From contig JAHQWW010000006.1 in NCBI GenBank assembly GCA_029856365.1, forward strand, positions 21,555 to 85,554: a stretch of DNA of 64,000 bases, read 5' to 3'. Source of the stretch: Candidatus Hodarchaeota archaeon (lineage in GTDB: Archaea; Asgardarchaeota; Heimdallarchaeia; Hodarchaeales; Hodarchaeaceae). Position numbers and translations under genes: made by a program. Position 1 is the stretch's first letter; each line of letters opens with the position of its first letter. Positions 44,124 to 54,477 of the stretch are shown in pieces. The notes below the pieces were generated by a model. The model worked only from the letters and a program-made list of their open reading frames with translations, made no database searches and was not told where the DNA came from.

Positions 44124-45026
44124 CTATTGAAACTTAAATCCTGAATCTTTTCTTAAAACTTGTTCCTTCAATAATTCAGCCTGCTTTAAGGTCTTTGTAA
44201 GGAAAAAAACGATTGTTTTATCAGTTACGTAACCAGAATCTACTGATAAAACCATTACTTGAGAAATAGCGGTTTTTAATAGAAATGGGATCGATTCAGA
44301 GGAGTAATATGCGAGCTTTGGATTGATTGCTAAATATAACGCATCCAAATAAGCTCGTTGCAAATCTGCAATCATTCTATTCTCATCTATATCGAGAATA
44401 CTTCCATCAATAATTTCCTCGTTTTCTAAAATGGTATTGAGTTTTAAACCCACTTTAAAGGGTTGAATTCCTAAACGAGAAAGTACTGCAGCATGAGCCT
44501 CGGATACAGTATCTCCTATTGAAAGTACTTTTTCTGTTTTCATTATCCTTATTTTTCCCTTCTCAATTCTTGTTTGTAAACCAATTGAACCAAGTTCACC
44601 AATAATTGGCCCTGGATCTAGATTAGTGACACCTTCGGAAACAAACACATCAACAGGTGATATTTGACCAGTCTTTGCAGGGGCAGGAACCTGATTTTGA
44701 TTTAAAAACTTTTGAAGCTTGAAAGGGTTTGCATTTGTGAATATCAATGCACAAGAGTCGTTTATATAAGGAATAAGTTTTCCAATGCCTGGTTTGTCGA
44801 CATTTTCCAATGCTAACGTTTTTAAGGTATTTTTTGCTACTTTCAATGTAGCAACGACTTCTCCTGACCGCATTGAAGAGCGAATATCTTGAAGAGCCTT
44901 TGAACTTATTCCACTTAAATTAACCAGACCTATTACTGAGTTCTGTTCTGCTAGGTTGACTATTACATCAATTTGTTCCTTCTTCTTGTTTTGTCCTCTT
45001 CCTGATCGAATTGCAGATATTTCCAT
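44124..45026 (-). CDS. rpl10: Ribosomal protein L10 (P0), short C-terminus
   Basis: 300 residues. It has the rRNA-binding domain, the SPVDVFVSEGVTNLDPGP insertion domain and a helical spine that binds L12 (about 215-300). It stops at KDSGFKFQ, and lacks the acidic hinge and GLGALF-like tail common in archaeal and eukaryotic P0. No L12 gene follows, unlike the usual L10-L12 order. Loss by rearrangement or a lineage feature are both possible. Confidence 0.9.
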   Translation of the reverse strand: MEISAIRSGRGQNKKKEQIDVIVNLAEQNSVIGLVNLSGISSKALQDIRSSMRSGEVVATLKVAKNTLKTLALENVDKPGIGKLIPYINDSCALIFTNANPFKLQKFLNQNQVPAPAKTGQISPVDVFVSEGVTNLDPGPIIGELGSIGLQTRIEKGKIRIMKTEKVLSIGDTVSEAHAAVLSRLGIQPFKVGLKLNTILENEEIIDGSILDIDENRMIADLQRAYLDALYLAINPKLAYYSSESIPFLLKTAISQVMVLSVDSGYVTDKTIVFFLTKTLKQAELLKEQVLRKDSGFKFQ

Positions 45027-45235
45027 TTTAGCCGCCTTTGAAATATTTTCCTCTCAGTCAAATCTTTTAGTTCAGAGACTCGTGTTTCATATATCCAATA
45101 TGCGGGCTTTTTTTGTCTATATTAATAAGTTATCTGAAGGATAAAAAAGATGAAAATTAAATTAGTAGACCGAAGAAGTTGTATCATGTTTTATTATTGT
45201 ATATATATTTACAGAACAGGAAAAAAGAATACAGT

Positions 45236-45718
45236 TTAAAAATCTGAATCTTCATCCTGTTCTTCTTCACTTGGTTGAATTAATTTAACTGAATCTGCGT
45301 GTAGAACAATTGGGATGGTAACACTACTTGTCAGTAAATCAACAGTAATTTCTTCACGAGCTTGATAAATTGAAGAAATTTTAGCTCGACTACCCTTGAA
45401 AGGTCCGTCAACAATCTCAACTATGTCATTTGTCTTTAAACCTTCGATAACTGGTGTCGGTATAAGGTGCCCCTCTAATTCTGAAACTGGAACACGCCCT
45501 AATTGCTTACCAATATAATGAGCACCATCAACAGCTTGAGTTATGTCTTGAACATCCCCTTCTATGAAAATGTACCCTTGGATCTCTGTTACTAAAACAG
45601 TTTTTACATCAAGTTGATTTATTTCTGCACGATTGGCGACTGCTTCCGCTGCATTAAACTCCTGTCCTTTCTTTACTTTGAAGCAATAAATTCCAACTTT
45701 TTCAAGCAATCTAATCAC
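45236..45718 (-). CDS. spt5: Transcription elongation factor Spt5 (NusG)
   Basis: 160 residues: an NGN domain with IYCFKVKKGQEF (about 10-21) and QGYIFIEG, then a KOW domain (GLKTNDIVEIVDGPFKGSRAKI spans about 97-118, shown partially as GLKTNDIVEIVDGPFKG). It clamps the polymerase cleft with Spt4. A short acidic tail (EEEQDEDSDF) ends the protein. Start is GTG. SecE and rpoB lie upstream. Confidence 0.92.
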   Translation of the reverse strand: MIRLLEKVGIYCFKVKKGQEFNAAEAVANRAEINQLDVKTVLVTEIQGYIFIEGDVQDITQAVDGAHYIGKQLGRVPVSELEGHLIPTPVIEGLKTNDIVEIVDGPFKGSRAKISSIYQAREEITVDLLTSSVTIPIVLHADSVKLIQPSEEEQDEDSDF

Positions 45719-45764
45719 ATTCTCTAATGTTTAAAACACGGTGCTCTATTGTTACAGGAAACAA

Positions 45765-45974
45765 TTACATTTGGTTTTGAAGAATCACTCCATAAAGTAC
45801 AAGTCGAATTACATAAGCTATTAACCCGAGGATTGCCATCCCTGCAGTAGTAATCTTGATGACCAAAAAAACTTCTGACCTGTCTGGTTTTTTAGCGAGC
45901 TTTAGGATTCGAATTGCTTTTTTATAGAAACTTGCTGTTCCTATTCTACTACTGTCTATTGACATTTTTTTCAC
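45765..45974 (-). CDS. secE: Preprotein translocase subunit SecE (Sec61 gamma)
   Basis: 66-69 residues with one membrane helix (about 42-63). The preceding amphipathic segment SFYKKAIRILKLAKKPDRSE is the conserved SecE clamp. The frame opens at GTG 45974; ATG 45965 is equally possible. It begins 5 bases after rpoB and is followed by Spt5, the usual archaeal secE-spt5 pair. Confidence 0.9.
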   Translation of the reverse strand: MKKMSIDSSRIGTASFYKKAIRILKLAKKPDRSEVFLVIKITTAGMAILGLIAYVIRLVLYGVILQNQM

Positions 45975-45979
45975 TTTAT

Positions 45980-48900
45980 TCAGTGAGTTGAATCGGTTAA
46001 GATAAGTTGGGGTTTAATCGTAAGAGACATTAGCTCTTGAAGAAGTAGTTTAAATGCATAAGATATTGCTATCTTAAAGATTCCTGTATCAACGTTTCCA
46101 CAGACATTACAGTACGTTTGGTCTTTTTTGCGATCCCAAGTTGCTATTAGTCCACACTTCTCACAAATAAAGATCTCTGTTTTGTCAGATTCTTCTAATA
46201 ATCTCTCTTTCAATAAGAGCGCAGCACCATGACCGATTAAACAATCACGTTCCATTTCTCCAAATCGTAAACCTCCTTCCCGGGCTCTCCCCTCTGTAGG
46301 TTGTCGAGTTAAGATCTGAATAGGCCCCCTGGCTCGGGCGTGAATTTTGTCTGCTACAAGATGATGCAGTTTTTGATAATAGGTGGGACCAATAAAAATT
46401 CGTGCTGGAAGTTTCTGTCCAGTCATCCCATCGTACATTACTGATTCAGCATACGGATGAAAACCTAGTTTACGGAGTTTAATGGCAATGTCCTCGGGAT
46501 CAGGAGCTTCAAACAATGTGGCATCTATTTGTTGTCCTTCGTAACATGAAACAATTGCACTCATACACTCGATTATTTGCCCCAATGTCATTCGACTTGG
46601 AATGGCATGGGGATTTATTATTAGATCAGGAACGATTCCACTTTCAGTAAATGGCATATCTCGTTGAGGAACAATATGGCCAATAATTCCCTTTTGGCCA
46701 TGACGTGATGCGAATTTATCTCCTAACTCTGGAATACGCTGATCCCTTACTTTAATTTTTACTAATGTGCTCCCTTCAGACGTTTCTGTTAATATCACTC
46801 CATCCACTATTCCCTTTTCTCCATGGCGAATTGCAATACTAGTTTCACGCCTTTGAGGTGTTGAGGATTCTAAAGATTCTAATTCAATATATTCTTCTAA
46901 AAATCGAGGTCTTGAAGTACGACCCACTAAAATATCACCCCCCCCTACTTCAATTTCTGGCTCAATTATTCCATCAACTTCACTTAAATGCCGGTAAACT
47001 TCTTTCGCACGATACCCGCGAACTCCTTTTTGTGGAATCTCAAATCTATCCTCTTGTCCTCCAAGATACTTTTTTTCCTCACCAACATATGATCGAAAAA
47101 AATGACTACGGGCAAGACCCCGTTCAATACTCGCACGATTTAAGATAATTGCATCTTCAATGTTATACCCCTGAAAACTCAAGATAGCTACAATAAAGTT
47201 CTGGCCTGCAGGACGATCGTTAAACCCAATGACATCCATTGATTTACTACCAACTAGTGGTATTTGTGGTGCTTGTAAGATATGTGAGCGCCTATCCGTC
47301 CGAAAATAGAAATTTGATGCATATAAACCTAAAGCTTGTTTTGTCATTCCCGCCTCATATGTATTTCGAGGAGACTGATTGTGTTCTGCGTAGGGGATGA
47401 TTGATGCACAAATCCCTAATATAGCAGATGGGGAGATCTCAACATGAGTGTGTTCAGGTTGAATTTCTTCTAATGTCATGGCAATAAAAGCGTTTTCCTC
47501 TTCTTCTGCATCGAGAAATTCAATAACACCTTCCTTTAGTAAATCAGAGAACTTAATATCTCCCTTTCTTAATTTCTCGACATGTATTTGTCTTAAACGA
47601 GGTTTAGAAAATTGCTTTACTCCTTCTACTTCGCGATCTAAAATAATTAGGGGTCGTCTAACACGGCCTCCATCAGTATTTATCGAAATAATACGATTTT
47701 CTTCGAAAAAAGCTAAGTTAATTTCATGATGAAGCTTGGAAGATCTCCTTGCTTCACGGATTAAATTAAAAGTTTCTTCAGGTAGACGTGTTGTGGCAAT
47801 TAGATTACCATTTAAGAGGATATGCACTCCCTGATGATCTATGGCTTCTGTAACTGGTTCAACAGTACAATTCTGAAAGATAAAATCACGTACAGATTGC
47901 TCACTTGTACCAATAGATATGTAAGCCTGCATAGCGAGGTTTTTAACTAAACCGCAGTTAGGGCCTTCTGGGGTCTCATTAGGGCATATCTTACCCCAAT
48001 GAGTAGCATGTAAATCTCTTGCTTCAAAGTGAGCTTGACTTCGAATTAAAGGGCTAATAACTCGACGAAGATGACTGTAAGTTGACATATAATTTGTACG
48101 ATCTAGGAGCTGGGAAACTCCAGCTTTACCTCCAACCCAATTTCCTGTGGCAAGAGCATGTCGAATTCGTTCAGTTATAACATCAGCTCTCATGGCAACC
48201 CTTAGATTAGGCAATTTCCCCCTTCTTGCTCCTTTTTCCAATTGATATTTGATATCACGATATAATGAATGAAATGCAACTCTAAAAAGACTGGTAAGCA
48301 TCTCTCCTGCTAACTTAAGTCGTTTATTAGCATAATGATCTTTATCATCTTGATCGATACGGCCGAGGTTAAGTTCAATTACTTTTAAAGCCATTTGTGC
48401 TAGATATAGCGCTTTTTGTTGCCGAAAACTTTCATTTTTTCCTACATGAGGCAACAAATAATTGTCTAATACTTGTTTTGCCCGTAAAATGCGATATTGT
48501 CTTGTCTGGCCTACCGCAACTCTTTTTCCAATAAAATCTAAAGCTTCTTCTTGGTCTACTATTTCCGCTGCCTCACGAAGGGTTGGTAATAGCTCTTGAA
48601 TCAGTTCTGGCTCATTAGTGACTAGATTAGCTATATTCCGGTCAATAGTCACACCTAAAGCTTTGATGAGAACTGCTAGTGGTAAAGGTCGCGGAACACT
48701 GAAGAAGTTTACAAGTAGTCTACCATCTTTCCTACGTTGAACTGACACCAAAGAACGAAAACCCGCGACAGTACTAAAAACTTTTGCCACAGCAGTTGTT
48801 GAAGAGCCTTTACGCCCTTTATCAACTAAAACTCGATTAGAAACTAAATATTCCTGTGTTACAATAACTCTTTCTGAACCATTGATAATGAAATAACCAC

Positions 48901-49354
48901 CAGGATCCTCTGGATCCTCCCCTAACCGTGTTAGTTCATCTCGACCTAAATTATATAGCAAACAAGACTTAGATTTTAACATAATAGGTAATCGGCCAAT
49001 ATATGCTGTTACAACCTCTTCCTCCTTTTCAACGCCTGCATCTACATATACAGGCCTCATCTTTAAGTTCAACGGAGCAGAATATATTAAATTCCTAACA
49101 CGAGCCTCCATGGGATATATAGTTCGTTCAGAGCCGTCGGCTTCTCTCACTGAAGGTTCTCCTATGTCAATACCTTCTAACTTGACGTAAAAGCCCTCAA
49201 TATCAGGTTCGATTTTTGGACGTTCTTGGACAATTTCATTTAATTTTTTTTCCACAAATTCATTGAAAGAATAAAGATGCTGTCTTACAAGTCCAAATTC
49301 ATGATACATGGACTTAAGAACTTCCCATTTATCATTGTTGGTGATTTGCTCCAT
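45980..49354 (-). CDS. rpoB: DNA-directed RNA polymerase subunit B (unsplit)
   Basis: 1124 residues in one chain, so B is not divided into B' and B''. Conserved elements: GYNIEDAIILNRASIERG, PELGDKFASRHGQKGIIG (about 872-889) with active-site lysines, INPHAIPSRMT, and a C-terminal zinc ribbon (CEKCG, CNVCG, about 1069-1088). The ATG has AAGGAG 8 bases upstream. In most archaea rpoH-rpoB-rpoA1-rpoA2 are contiguous; here rpoB lies with secE and spt5 instead. Confidence 0.97.
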   Translation of the reverse strand: MEQITNNDKWEVLKSMYHEFGLVRQHLYSFNEFVEKKLNEIVQERPKIEPDIEGFYVKLEGIDIGEPSVREADGSERTIYPMEARVRNLIYSAPLNLKMRPVYVDAGVEKEEEVVTAYIGRLPIMLKSKSCLLYNLGRDELTRLGEDPEDPGGYFIINGSERVIVTQEYLVSNRVLVDKGRKGSSTTAVAKVFSTVAGFRSLVSVQRRKDGRLLVNFFSVPRPLPLAVLIKALGVTIDRNIANLVTNEPELIQELLPTLREAAEIVDQEEALDFIGKRVAVGQTRQYRILRAKQVLDNYLLPHVGKNESFRQQKALYLAQMALKVIELNLGRIDQDDKDHYANKRLKLAGEMLTSLFRVAFHSLYRDIKYQLEKGARRGKLPNLRVAMRADVITERIRHALATGNWVGGKAGVSQLLDRTNYMSTYSHLRRVISPLIRSQAHFEARDLHATHWGKICPNETPEGPNCGLVKNLAMQAYISIGTSEQSVRDFIFQNCTVEPVTEAIDHQGVHILLNGNLIATTRLPEETFNLIREARRSSKLHHEINLAFFEENRIISINTDGGRVRRPLIILDREVEGVKQFSKPRLRQIHVEKLRKGDIKFSDLLKEGVIEFLDAEEEENAFIAMTLEEIQPEHTHVEISPSAILGICASIIPYAEHNQSPRNTYEAGMTKQALGLYASNFYFRTDRRSHILQAPQIPLVGSKSMDVIGFNDRPAGQNFIVAILSFQGYNIEDAIILNRASIERGLARSHFFRSYVGEEKKYLGGQEDRFEIPQKGVRGYRAKEVYRHLSEVDGIIEPEIEVGGGDILVGRTSRPRFLEEYIELESLESSTPQRRETSIAIRHGEKGIVDGVILTETSEGSTLVKIKVRDQRIPELGDKFASRHGQKGIIGHIVPQRDMPFTESGIVPDLIINPHAIPSRMTLGQIIECMSAIVSCYEGQQIDATLFEAPDPEDIAIKLRKLGFHPYAESVMYDGMTGQKLPARIFIGPTYYQKLHHLVADKIHARARGPIQILTRQPTEGRAREGGLRFGEMERDCLIGHGAALLLKERLLEESDKTEIFICEKCGLIATWDRKKDQTYCNVCGNVDTGIFKIAISYAFKLLLQELMSLTIKPQLILTDSTH

Positions 49355-49878
49355 AACAAATACTCCTTCTTCTGTCTTCTAATTATCCTCTTATGAAAAA
49401 ACGATGACATATGTAATATTGAACTAATTACCCTTGAATTCGTTGAAATGTGTGCTATTAACCTTCTTAAATTAACCTTAAGTGTATCTCACCGAAAAAA
49501 CTATCTATCCCATCATTTTATGAACTACCTTGACAGACACCATCTGAGCTCAGTAAGGAAGGCAGTTAAAACGAAATTTGTGTGAATTTAAATTTGATGT
49601 TACCTCCAACCAAAAGTCAATAAAAACATTGAATAATCATTTTGAGAATCATTCATCTATAAAACATTATATTAGGCATACAACGCCTTTGTGTGATGTT
49701 TGGATAAAATGTGGTGATTTTAAAGTTTATTAATCTGAATTTCAAGGAAAGCTATTAACATAAACTTATGATGTAAATTTCGTTCATACTCATGAAATTA
49801 TTAAAAGCAAATTTCTTCAGTTTTCAAGGTCTCAATTTTCATCAGTAACCTAGAAAAAGGAGACTTTTGGCGAATAAG
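49355..49878. other. Intergenic region upstream of rpoB
   Basis: 524 AT-rich bases between rpoB and a kinase gene, both on the minus strand. No clear TATA box, RNA fold or coding frame is visible. Confidence 0.45.
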
Positions 49879-50964
49879 TCAAATCTCAAAGGGATGTTTC
49901 TTCAGGATATGCATTACTGCTTCTACACTTGTTTGAATCCTACCTTGGGGATTGACGAACTTTGGATTTCGAATTTTAAACATCGAATCAATTAGAATCC
50001 CAAGGGCAATATGGAAATTAAAAGTCGTTCCATCAGGATAAAACTCTTCCAATGCGATCCCGTTTTTGGAGATTGTGTAATCGTATCCTTTGCAAATGAG
50101 TTCAAAATCAGGAACCGTTTTATCAAACGATTGAGAAAGATAAAAGTCATTATAGGCAAACTTAGAGAAAAAAGTTCCGATATCCTCAGCACGATCAACG
50201 TTTCCTGTTTTGTCTAAAAAGGCAGGATCTATTAAATATATCTCTGTTCGATCAATTTTTAAATCCCCAGTATAACTTGTCAATGCTTTTTCCTCCTTGA
50301 ACATTATATTTCCAGGATGATAATCCCCAAAACAATTAGCACCTGCATCACTTAGCCCAATACGACGAAATTCTCCTTTAAAAAGAGAAAAAAGCTCATT
50401 TTTATCCCCCGGAGCTATATTTAATCCTTTGACTACTTCGGAAATCAAATGTAAATATCTATCAACAAACACTTTATGTTTAAAAATACCGTGGATATAA
50501 GGTAAAGCCATTCCTGCCAAAAAAAACTTTTGTGGTTGATCGAGTTCACTATCAAAGAATTCTCGCGGCTCTCTGAGGCCTTCATATATTAATAAGGAAT
50601 TCTCGTGTGAAAAATATAATAATTGCGGTGTTTGAACCTTAACATTGTTTTTGAGGACTTCTCCTAACCATACAGCCCCATTACTTTCTTTTACTGCTGT
50701 TTCGGGGTCTGAAAAAAATTTAAAAGCAAGATCAACGTTGTATTTTCTGTTTTGTAACGTATCCACAACTTCTACAGTCATTAACTGAAGTTCTTTCCTT
50801 CTTCCCAATCTCTTCCCCAAAGTCACATTTCCTATTTTTTCTACTGGGAAAAAGGCTCCTGTCTGATTTCTCACTAGTTCTTCTATATGCCTTAAGAAAA
50901 ACTTTGACAGAACACGAATTAATTCTAATTTAAGCTGTTCTTCTGCTAGAATGCCAGGAGTCAT
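49879..50964 (-). CDS. APH-like kinase of unknown substrate
   Basis: 361 residues. The catalytic loop CFGDYHPGNIMF (about 214-225), with Asp in the HxD-equivalent position and Asn after it, and IYLIDPAFLD (about 245-254), with the metal-binding Asp, place it in the aminoglycoside/choline-kinase-like (APH) superfamily. A lysine in NVDLAFKFF near 80 may be the ATP ligand. Archaeal members are mostly uncharacterised, and nothing in the neighbours tells the substrate. Confidence 0.75.
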   Translation of the reverse strand: MTPGILAEEQLKLELIRVLSKFFLRHIEELVRNQTGAFFPVEKIGNVTLGKRLGRRKELQLMTVEVVDTLQNRKYNVDLAFKFFSDPETAVKESNGAVWLGEVLKNNVKVQTPQLLYFSHENSLLIYEGLREPREFFDSELDQPQKFFLAGMALPYIHGIFKHKVFVDRYLHLISEVVKGLNIAPGDKNELFSLFKGEFRRIGLSDAGANCFGDYHPGNIMFKEEKALTSYTGDLKIDRTEIYLIDPAFLDKTGNVDRAEDIGTFFSKFAYNDFYLSQSFDKTVPDFELICKGYDYTISKNGIALEEFYPDGTTFNFHIALGILIDSMFKIRNPKFVNPQGRIQTSVEAVMHILKKHPFEI

Positions 50965-51393
50965 AAAACTATTCTCTCAAATGGAACTATCATGGGATAA
51001 ACCAAAGTAAATCGGACGTTCTTGCCATTAACGAAAGGATAATCAACTTAATTTCTGAAAGTTTAGGAAAACACCATGTATATTGATCAGAACTAATACT
51101 AATAATTACCACAAATCAAAGTTTAAAAAGGGTTTCTTAAATCAATTAAAATTGGTGATAAACGGTGATATCCAGCTGGGATCACTTTGTTAATTCTTCT
51201 AGCCTACCCAGCTAGTGTAAAAACACAGTATCTCACCACATTTTTCTGTCTCTATTTTTTTACAGAAATAAATATTTCGTTTTGCAATTATATTTTTCAT
51301 ATTTTAAATAAATTAGCTACCCAACGCCCTATTGGACGAGTAGAGGCATTCTTATTCAAATTATCTAATACGAACAAAATAGAGGTTAAATGA
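50965..51393. other. Divergent intergenic region before valS
   Basis: 429 bases. A likely valS TATA element is TTTAAATAAA (51303-51312), giving a leader of about 60 bases ending with GAGGT. A quasi-palindrome lies at 51165-51185. No gene is recognised. Confidence 0.5.
51165..51185. repeat. Quasi-palindrome GTGAT-CCAGCTGG-ATCAC
   Basis: Two arms meeting at AGCT, with one unmatched base in the left arm; followed by TTTG. GGTGATA is repeated just before it (51155 and 51164). Could be an operator or an RNA hairpin. Confidence 0.3.
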
Positions 51394-53928
51394 ATGGGAT
51401 TCAAACCTAAAATCAAACAGAAACGATGGAAAGCTTGTAAAGAACGTGAAATAATAAAATTTTGGAGAGAAAATGAGGTCTTTAAATTCATAAATGACCC
51501 TAACAAACCCAATTATATTATCGATACTCCTCCTCCATATGTTTCTGGTCGCGCTCATCTTGGATTTGCGGTTCATTATGCTCAGATAGATATGATAGCA
51601 CGGTATTACCGAATGTTAGGTTACAACGTGATATTCCCTGCATGTGTTGATCGAAATGGTCTACCAGTCGAAGTAAAAATCGAACAAAAATTAGAAAAAT
51701 CCATGCATGACATGGATCGTGAAGAATTTCTCCAAATTTGCAAAGAAGAACTTGATAAAGCTGAAAAGAACACTATTCAGGTAATGAAATGGATGGGGTT
51801 GTCTTGCAACACCTTTTATGGATCTCCTGAAATTTTTTATAGAACAGATTCCCCCAAATATCGATATAATACCCAAAGGACTTTTTGTAAGGCTTGGTAC
51901 GAAGGATTGATTTACGAGGATAATAGACCAAATAATTGGTGTATTGAATGTGGTACTACGATTGCTGACGCTGAAATTGAATATCGTATTGATCATTCTG
52001 ATCTCTATAAAATAAAATTCGATATTGAAACTACAGATGAATCATTAATAATCGCAACTACTCGCCCAGAACTAATCGTAACATGTGAATTGATAATTTT
52101 TCACCCGTCTGATACTCGTTATTCTCATTTAAAAGATAAAAATGCTATAACACCTTTATTCAAAAAAACAGTCCCCATAAGAGCTCATAGAGAGGCTGAT
52201 CCCAAATACGGAACAGGAATTATGATGATTTGTGCTTATGGTGACAAATCAGATGTTAAAATTCTACGAGAATTTGGAATAATGAGTCCACAGACAATGA
52301 TCAATCCTGATGGAAAAATAAATGAGATCGGAGGTAAATATAAGGGATTCACTATTAAAGAAGGACGAAAAGCTATCTTAATAGATCTAGAAACACAAGG
52401 ATTGTTGATCGATTCCAAAAAAACTTCACGCCGTATCCCTATCTGCTGGAGGTCAAAAACGCCCATTGAAATCATTGCAATGAATGAGTATTATTTGAAA
52501 CAGATAGAAATCCTATCTGAATTAAAAATACTCACAGATCAAATGGAGTTTTATCCAAAATCTAGTAAAATTATCCTAGATAACTGGATAAACGCCATCA
52601 ATATGGATTGGGCAATAAGTCGTAGAAGATTTTATGGCACATCAATTCCAATTTGGTATTGTTCTGAGTGTAATTTTCCAAACATTCCAAAAGAAACTGA
52701 ACTTGATCGTTATTATGAAGCGTGGAGAGAACAAGCGCCTATTCCAACCTGTTTACAATGTGGAAGTTCTCTTGTCACCGCAAGAGGGGAAACACGAACT
52801 TTTGACACATGGTTTGATTCTTCCATTTCGGAATTAATAGCCTGCAATTATGGAAATATTTTTTTCAGTAGTGAAGAGACAGATTTCTTTAAAAATAATT
52901 TTCCCTGTTCAATACGACCACAAGCAAAAGATATTGTACGTACCTGGCTTTATTATACTATTCTTCGATCTTACCATCTTTTTAAGTCCCCTCCTTTCAA
53001 GCAGGTATGGCTTTCTGGGTTAATACTTGATCCTTATGGTGGAAAGATGTCTAAAAGCACTGGAAATAGTGTTGATCCCTTGATATTTTTACAACCGTGG
53101 GACTTATCTGAAGATACACCAGAAATCCTGAAACCTGAGAAAGATAGCTGGAAAATAATTTCTGAAAAGGAGAAAATCGAAAAGATCACAAAGAAAAATG
53201 GGATCCCAAATTTCCACTATGGAGCTGATAGTGTCAGATTAACCTCATGTTTACAAGGAAGCCATGGTTCTGACATTCGTTTCTCTCTATCAAAACTTGA
53301 TGGTAATGCGAAATTTATTACTAAATTATGGAATATTGCAAGGTTTCTTTCTGCTTTTCCCCTTGAAAAAGCTCCTAAATCGCTGTTCCCGACTGATCAA
53401 TGGATATTAACAAGTCTAGATGCATTGATATATCGTTGTACAGAAGGTTATGCTAAATTAGATTTTTCAATTCCTTCAGAGAATATTTATAACTGGATTT
53501 GGAATATTTTTGCTCCCCATTATATAGAGCTAGTTAAATCACGTGCATATGGTCAGAATCAGAAGAACTCTGATGAAGTACAAAGCGCACGTTATAGTCT
53601 TTATCATGTACTCAAGGTGATACTTAAGCTACTAGCACCAATTTCACCATTTATTACCGAAAGCATATATCAAAAACTTTACCAACCATCAGTTAGTATT
53701 CATCAGGAATTGCTACCAAAATCTGAAAAAAATCTTGGTGAAGAAGATCCACGAACATCAGAACTAATTAGGCTAAACTCATTTATTTGGAAAGAAAAGA
53801 AAGATCAAGGACTTTCTTTGAGAGCAGCAATAACTGAGGTCCACATCCCTCATATTTTAAAGGATTTTACTCAAGATCTGAATGAAATGCATAATATTAA
53901 AACCAATTCAAAACAAAATTTAACATAA
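51394..53928 (+). CDS. valS: Valyl-tRNA synthetase
   Basis: 844 residues, a class I synthetase. Signature HIGH is HLGF in TPPPYVSGRAHLGF (about 46-59); KMSKS is KMSKSTGN (about 551). ACVDRNGLPVEVKIE and FDTWFDSSISEL are ValRS-type and distinguish it from IleRS and LeuRS. The editing domain carries IATTRPELI (about 222-230). GAGGT precedes the ATG. Confidence 0.93.
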   Translation: MGFKPKIKQKRWKACKEREIIKFWRENEVFKFINDPNKPNYIIDTPPPYVSGRAHLGFAVHYAQIDMIARYYRMLGYNVIFPACVDRNGLPVEVKIEQKLEKSMHDMDREEFLQICKEELDKAEKNTIQVMKWMGLSCNTFYGSPEIFYRTDSPKYRYNTQRTFCKAWYEGLIYEDNRPNNWCIECGTTIADAEIEYRIDHSDLYKIKFDIETTDESLIIATTRPELIVTCELIIFHPSDTRYSHLKDKNAITPLFKKTVPIRAHREADPKYGTGIMMICAYGDKSDVKILREFGIMSPQTMINPDGKINEIGGKYKGFTIKEGRKAILIDLETQGLLIDSKKTSRRIPICWRSKTPIEIIAMNEYYLKQIEILSELKILTDQMEFYPKSSKIILDNWINAINMDWAISRRRFYGTSIPIWYCSECNFPNIPKETELDRYYEAWREQAPIPTCLQCGSSLVTARGETRTFDTWFDSSISELIACNYGNIFFSSEETDFFKNNFPCSIRPQAKDIVRTWLYYTILRSYHLFKSPPFKQVWLSGLILDPYGGKMSKSTGNSVDPLIFLQPWDLSEDTPEILKPEKDSWKIISEKEKIEKITKKNGIPNFHYGADSVRLTSCLQGSHGSDIRFSLSKLDGNAKFITKLWNIARFLSAFPLEKAPKSLFPTDQWILTSLDALIYRCTEGYAKLDFSIPSENIYNWIWNIFAPHYIELVKSRAYGQNQKNSDEVQSARYSLYHVLKVILKLLAPISPFITESIYQKLYQPSVSIHQELLPKSEKNLGEEDPRTSELIRLNSFIWKEKKDQGLSLRAAITEVHIPHILKDFTQDLNEMHNIKTNSKQNLT

Positions 53929-53995
53929 ATGAAGATAAAATTATCCAAGATTTAACTAGTATTGAATTCTAAATTCAATAAAGGTCTTATTTCCA

Positions 53996-54367
53996 ATGTC
54001 GAAGAAGAAAAATGATAAATTATCTGATATTAAGCAGATGAGTACACTATTACTTTCAGGAGCTACAATGCTAGCAGATTCTTGTCCAGACTGTAAAGTT
54101 CCTCTGTTTAAAAAGAATGAGAATACATTTTGCCCAAAATGTGGTAGAAAAGCTGTATTTGTTAGTTCTGATGACGAAGTCAGAGAAATTGAACATGCTT
54201 ACTCGTTCTCAGAAACCCGTGAGATAATACAAGACATTTTAACAGGGAAATTAACTTATATTGCTCAAAAGCTTGCAGATTGTGAGGATTTTGAAGAAAT
54301 GAAAATTATTCTTGAAATATTGGATTTATTACTCAACCTAACTACTAAAATCATTAGAATTAAGTAA
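53996..54367 (+). CDS. UPF0148/SSSCA1-like zinc-ribbon protein
   Basis: 123 residues. LLSGATMLADSCPDCKVPLF with the following FCPKCG is the signature of the archaeal UPF0148 group, related to the eukaryotic autoantigen p27 (SSSCA1). The first half is the zinc ribbon; the second half is helical (about 75-120). The molecular role is unknown. Confidence 0.85.
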   Translation: MSKKKNDKLSDIKQMSTLLLSGATMLADSCPDCKVPLFKKNENTFCPKCGRKAVFVSSDDEVREIEHAYSFSETREIIQDILTGKLTYIAQKLADCEDFEEMKIILEILDLLLNLTTKIIRIK

Positions 54368-54477
54368 AATTATGTATTTAAAGACTGAAATTTTAAGGTT
54401 TGAAGACAAAACCTTTAATTGGTGTATGACCTAATGCTTTTTTCGAGTATGAACTCTTAATGGGCTGGTGATTGTAA

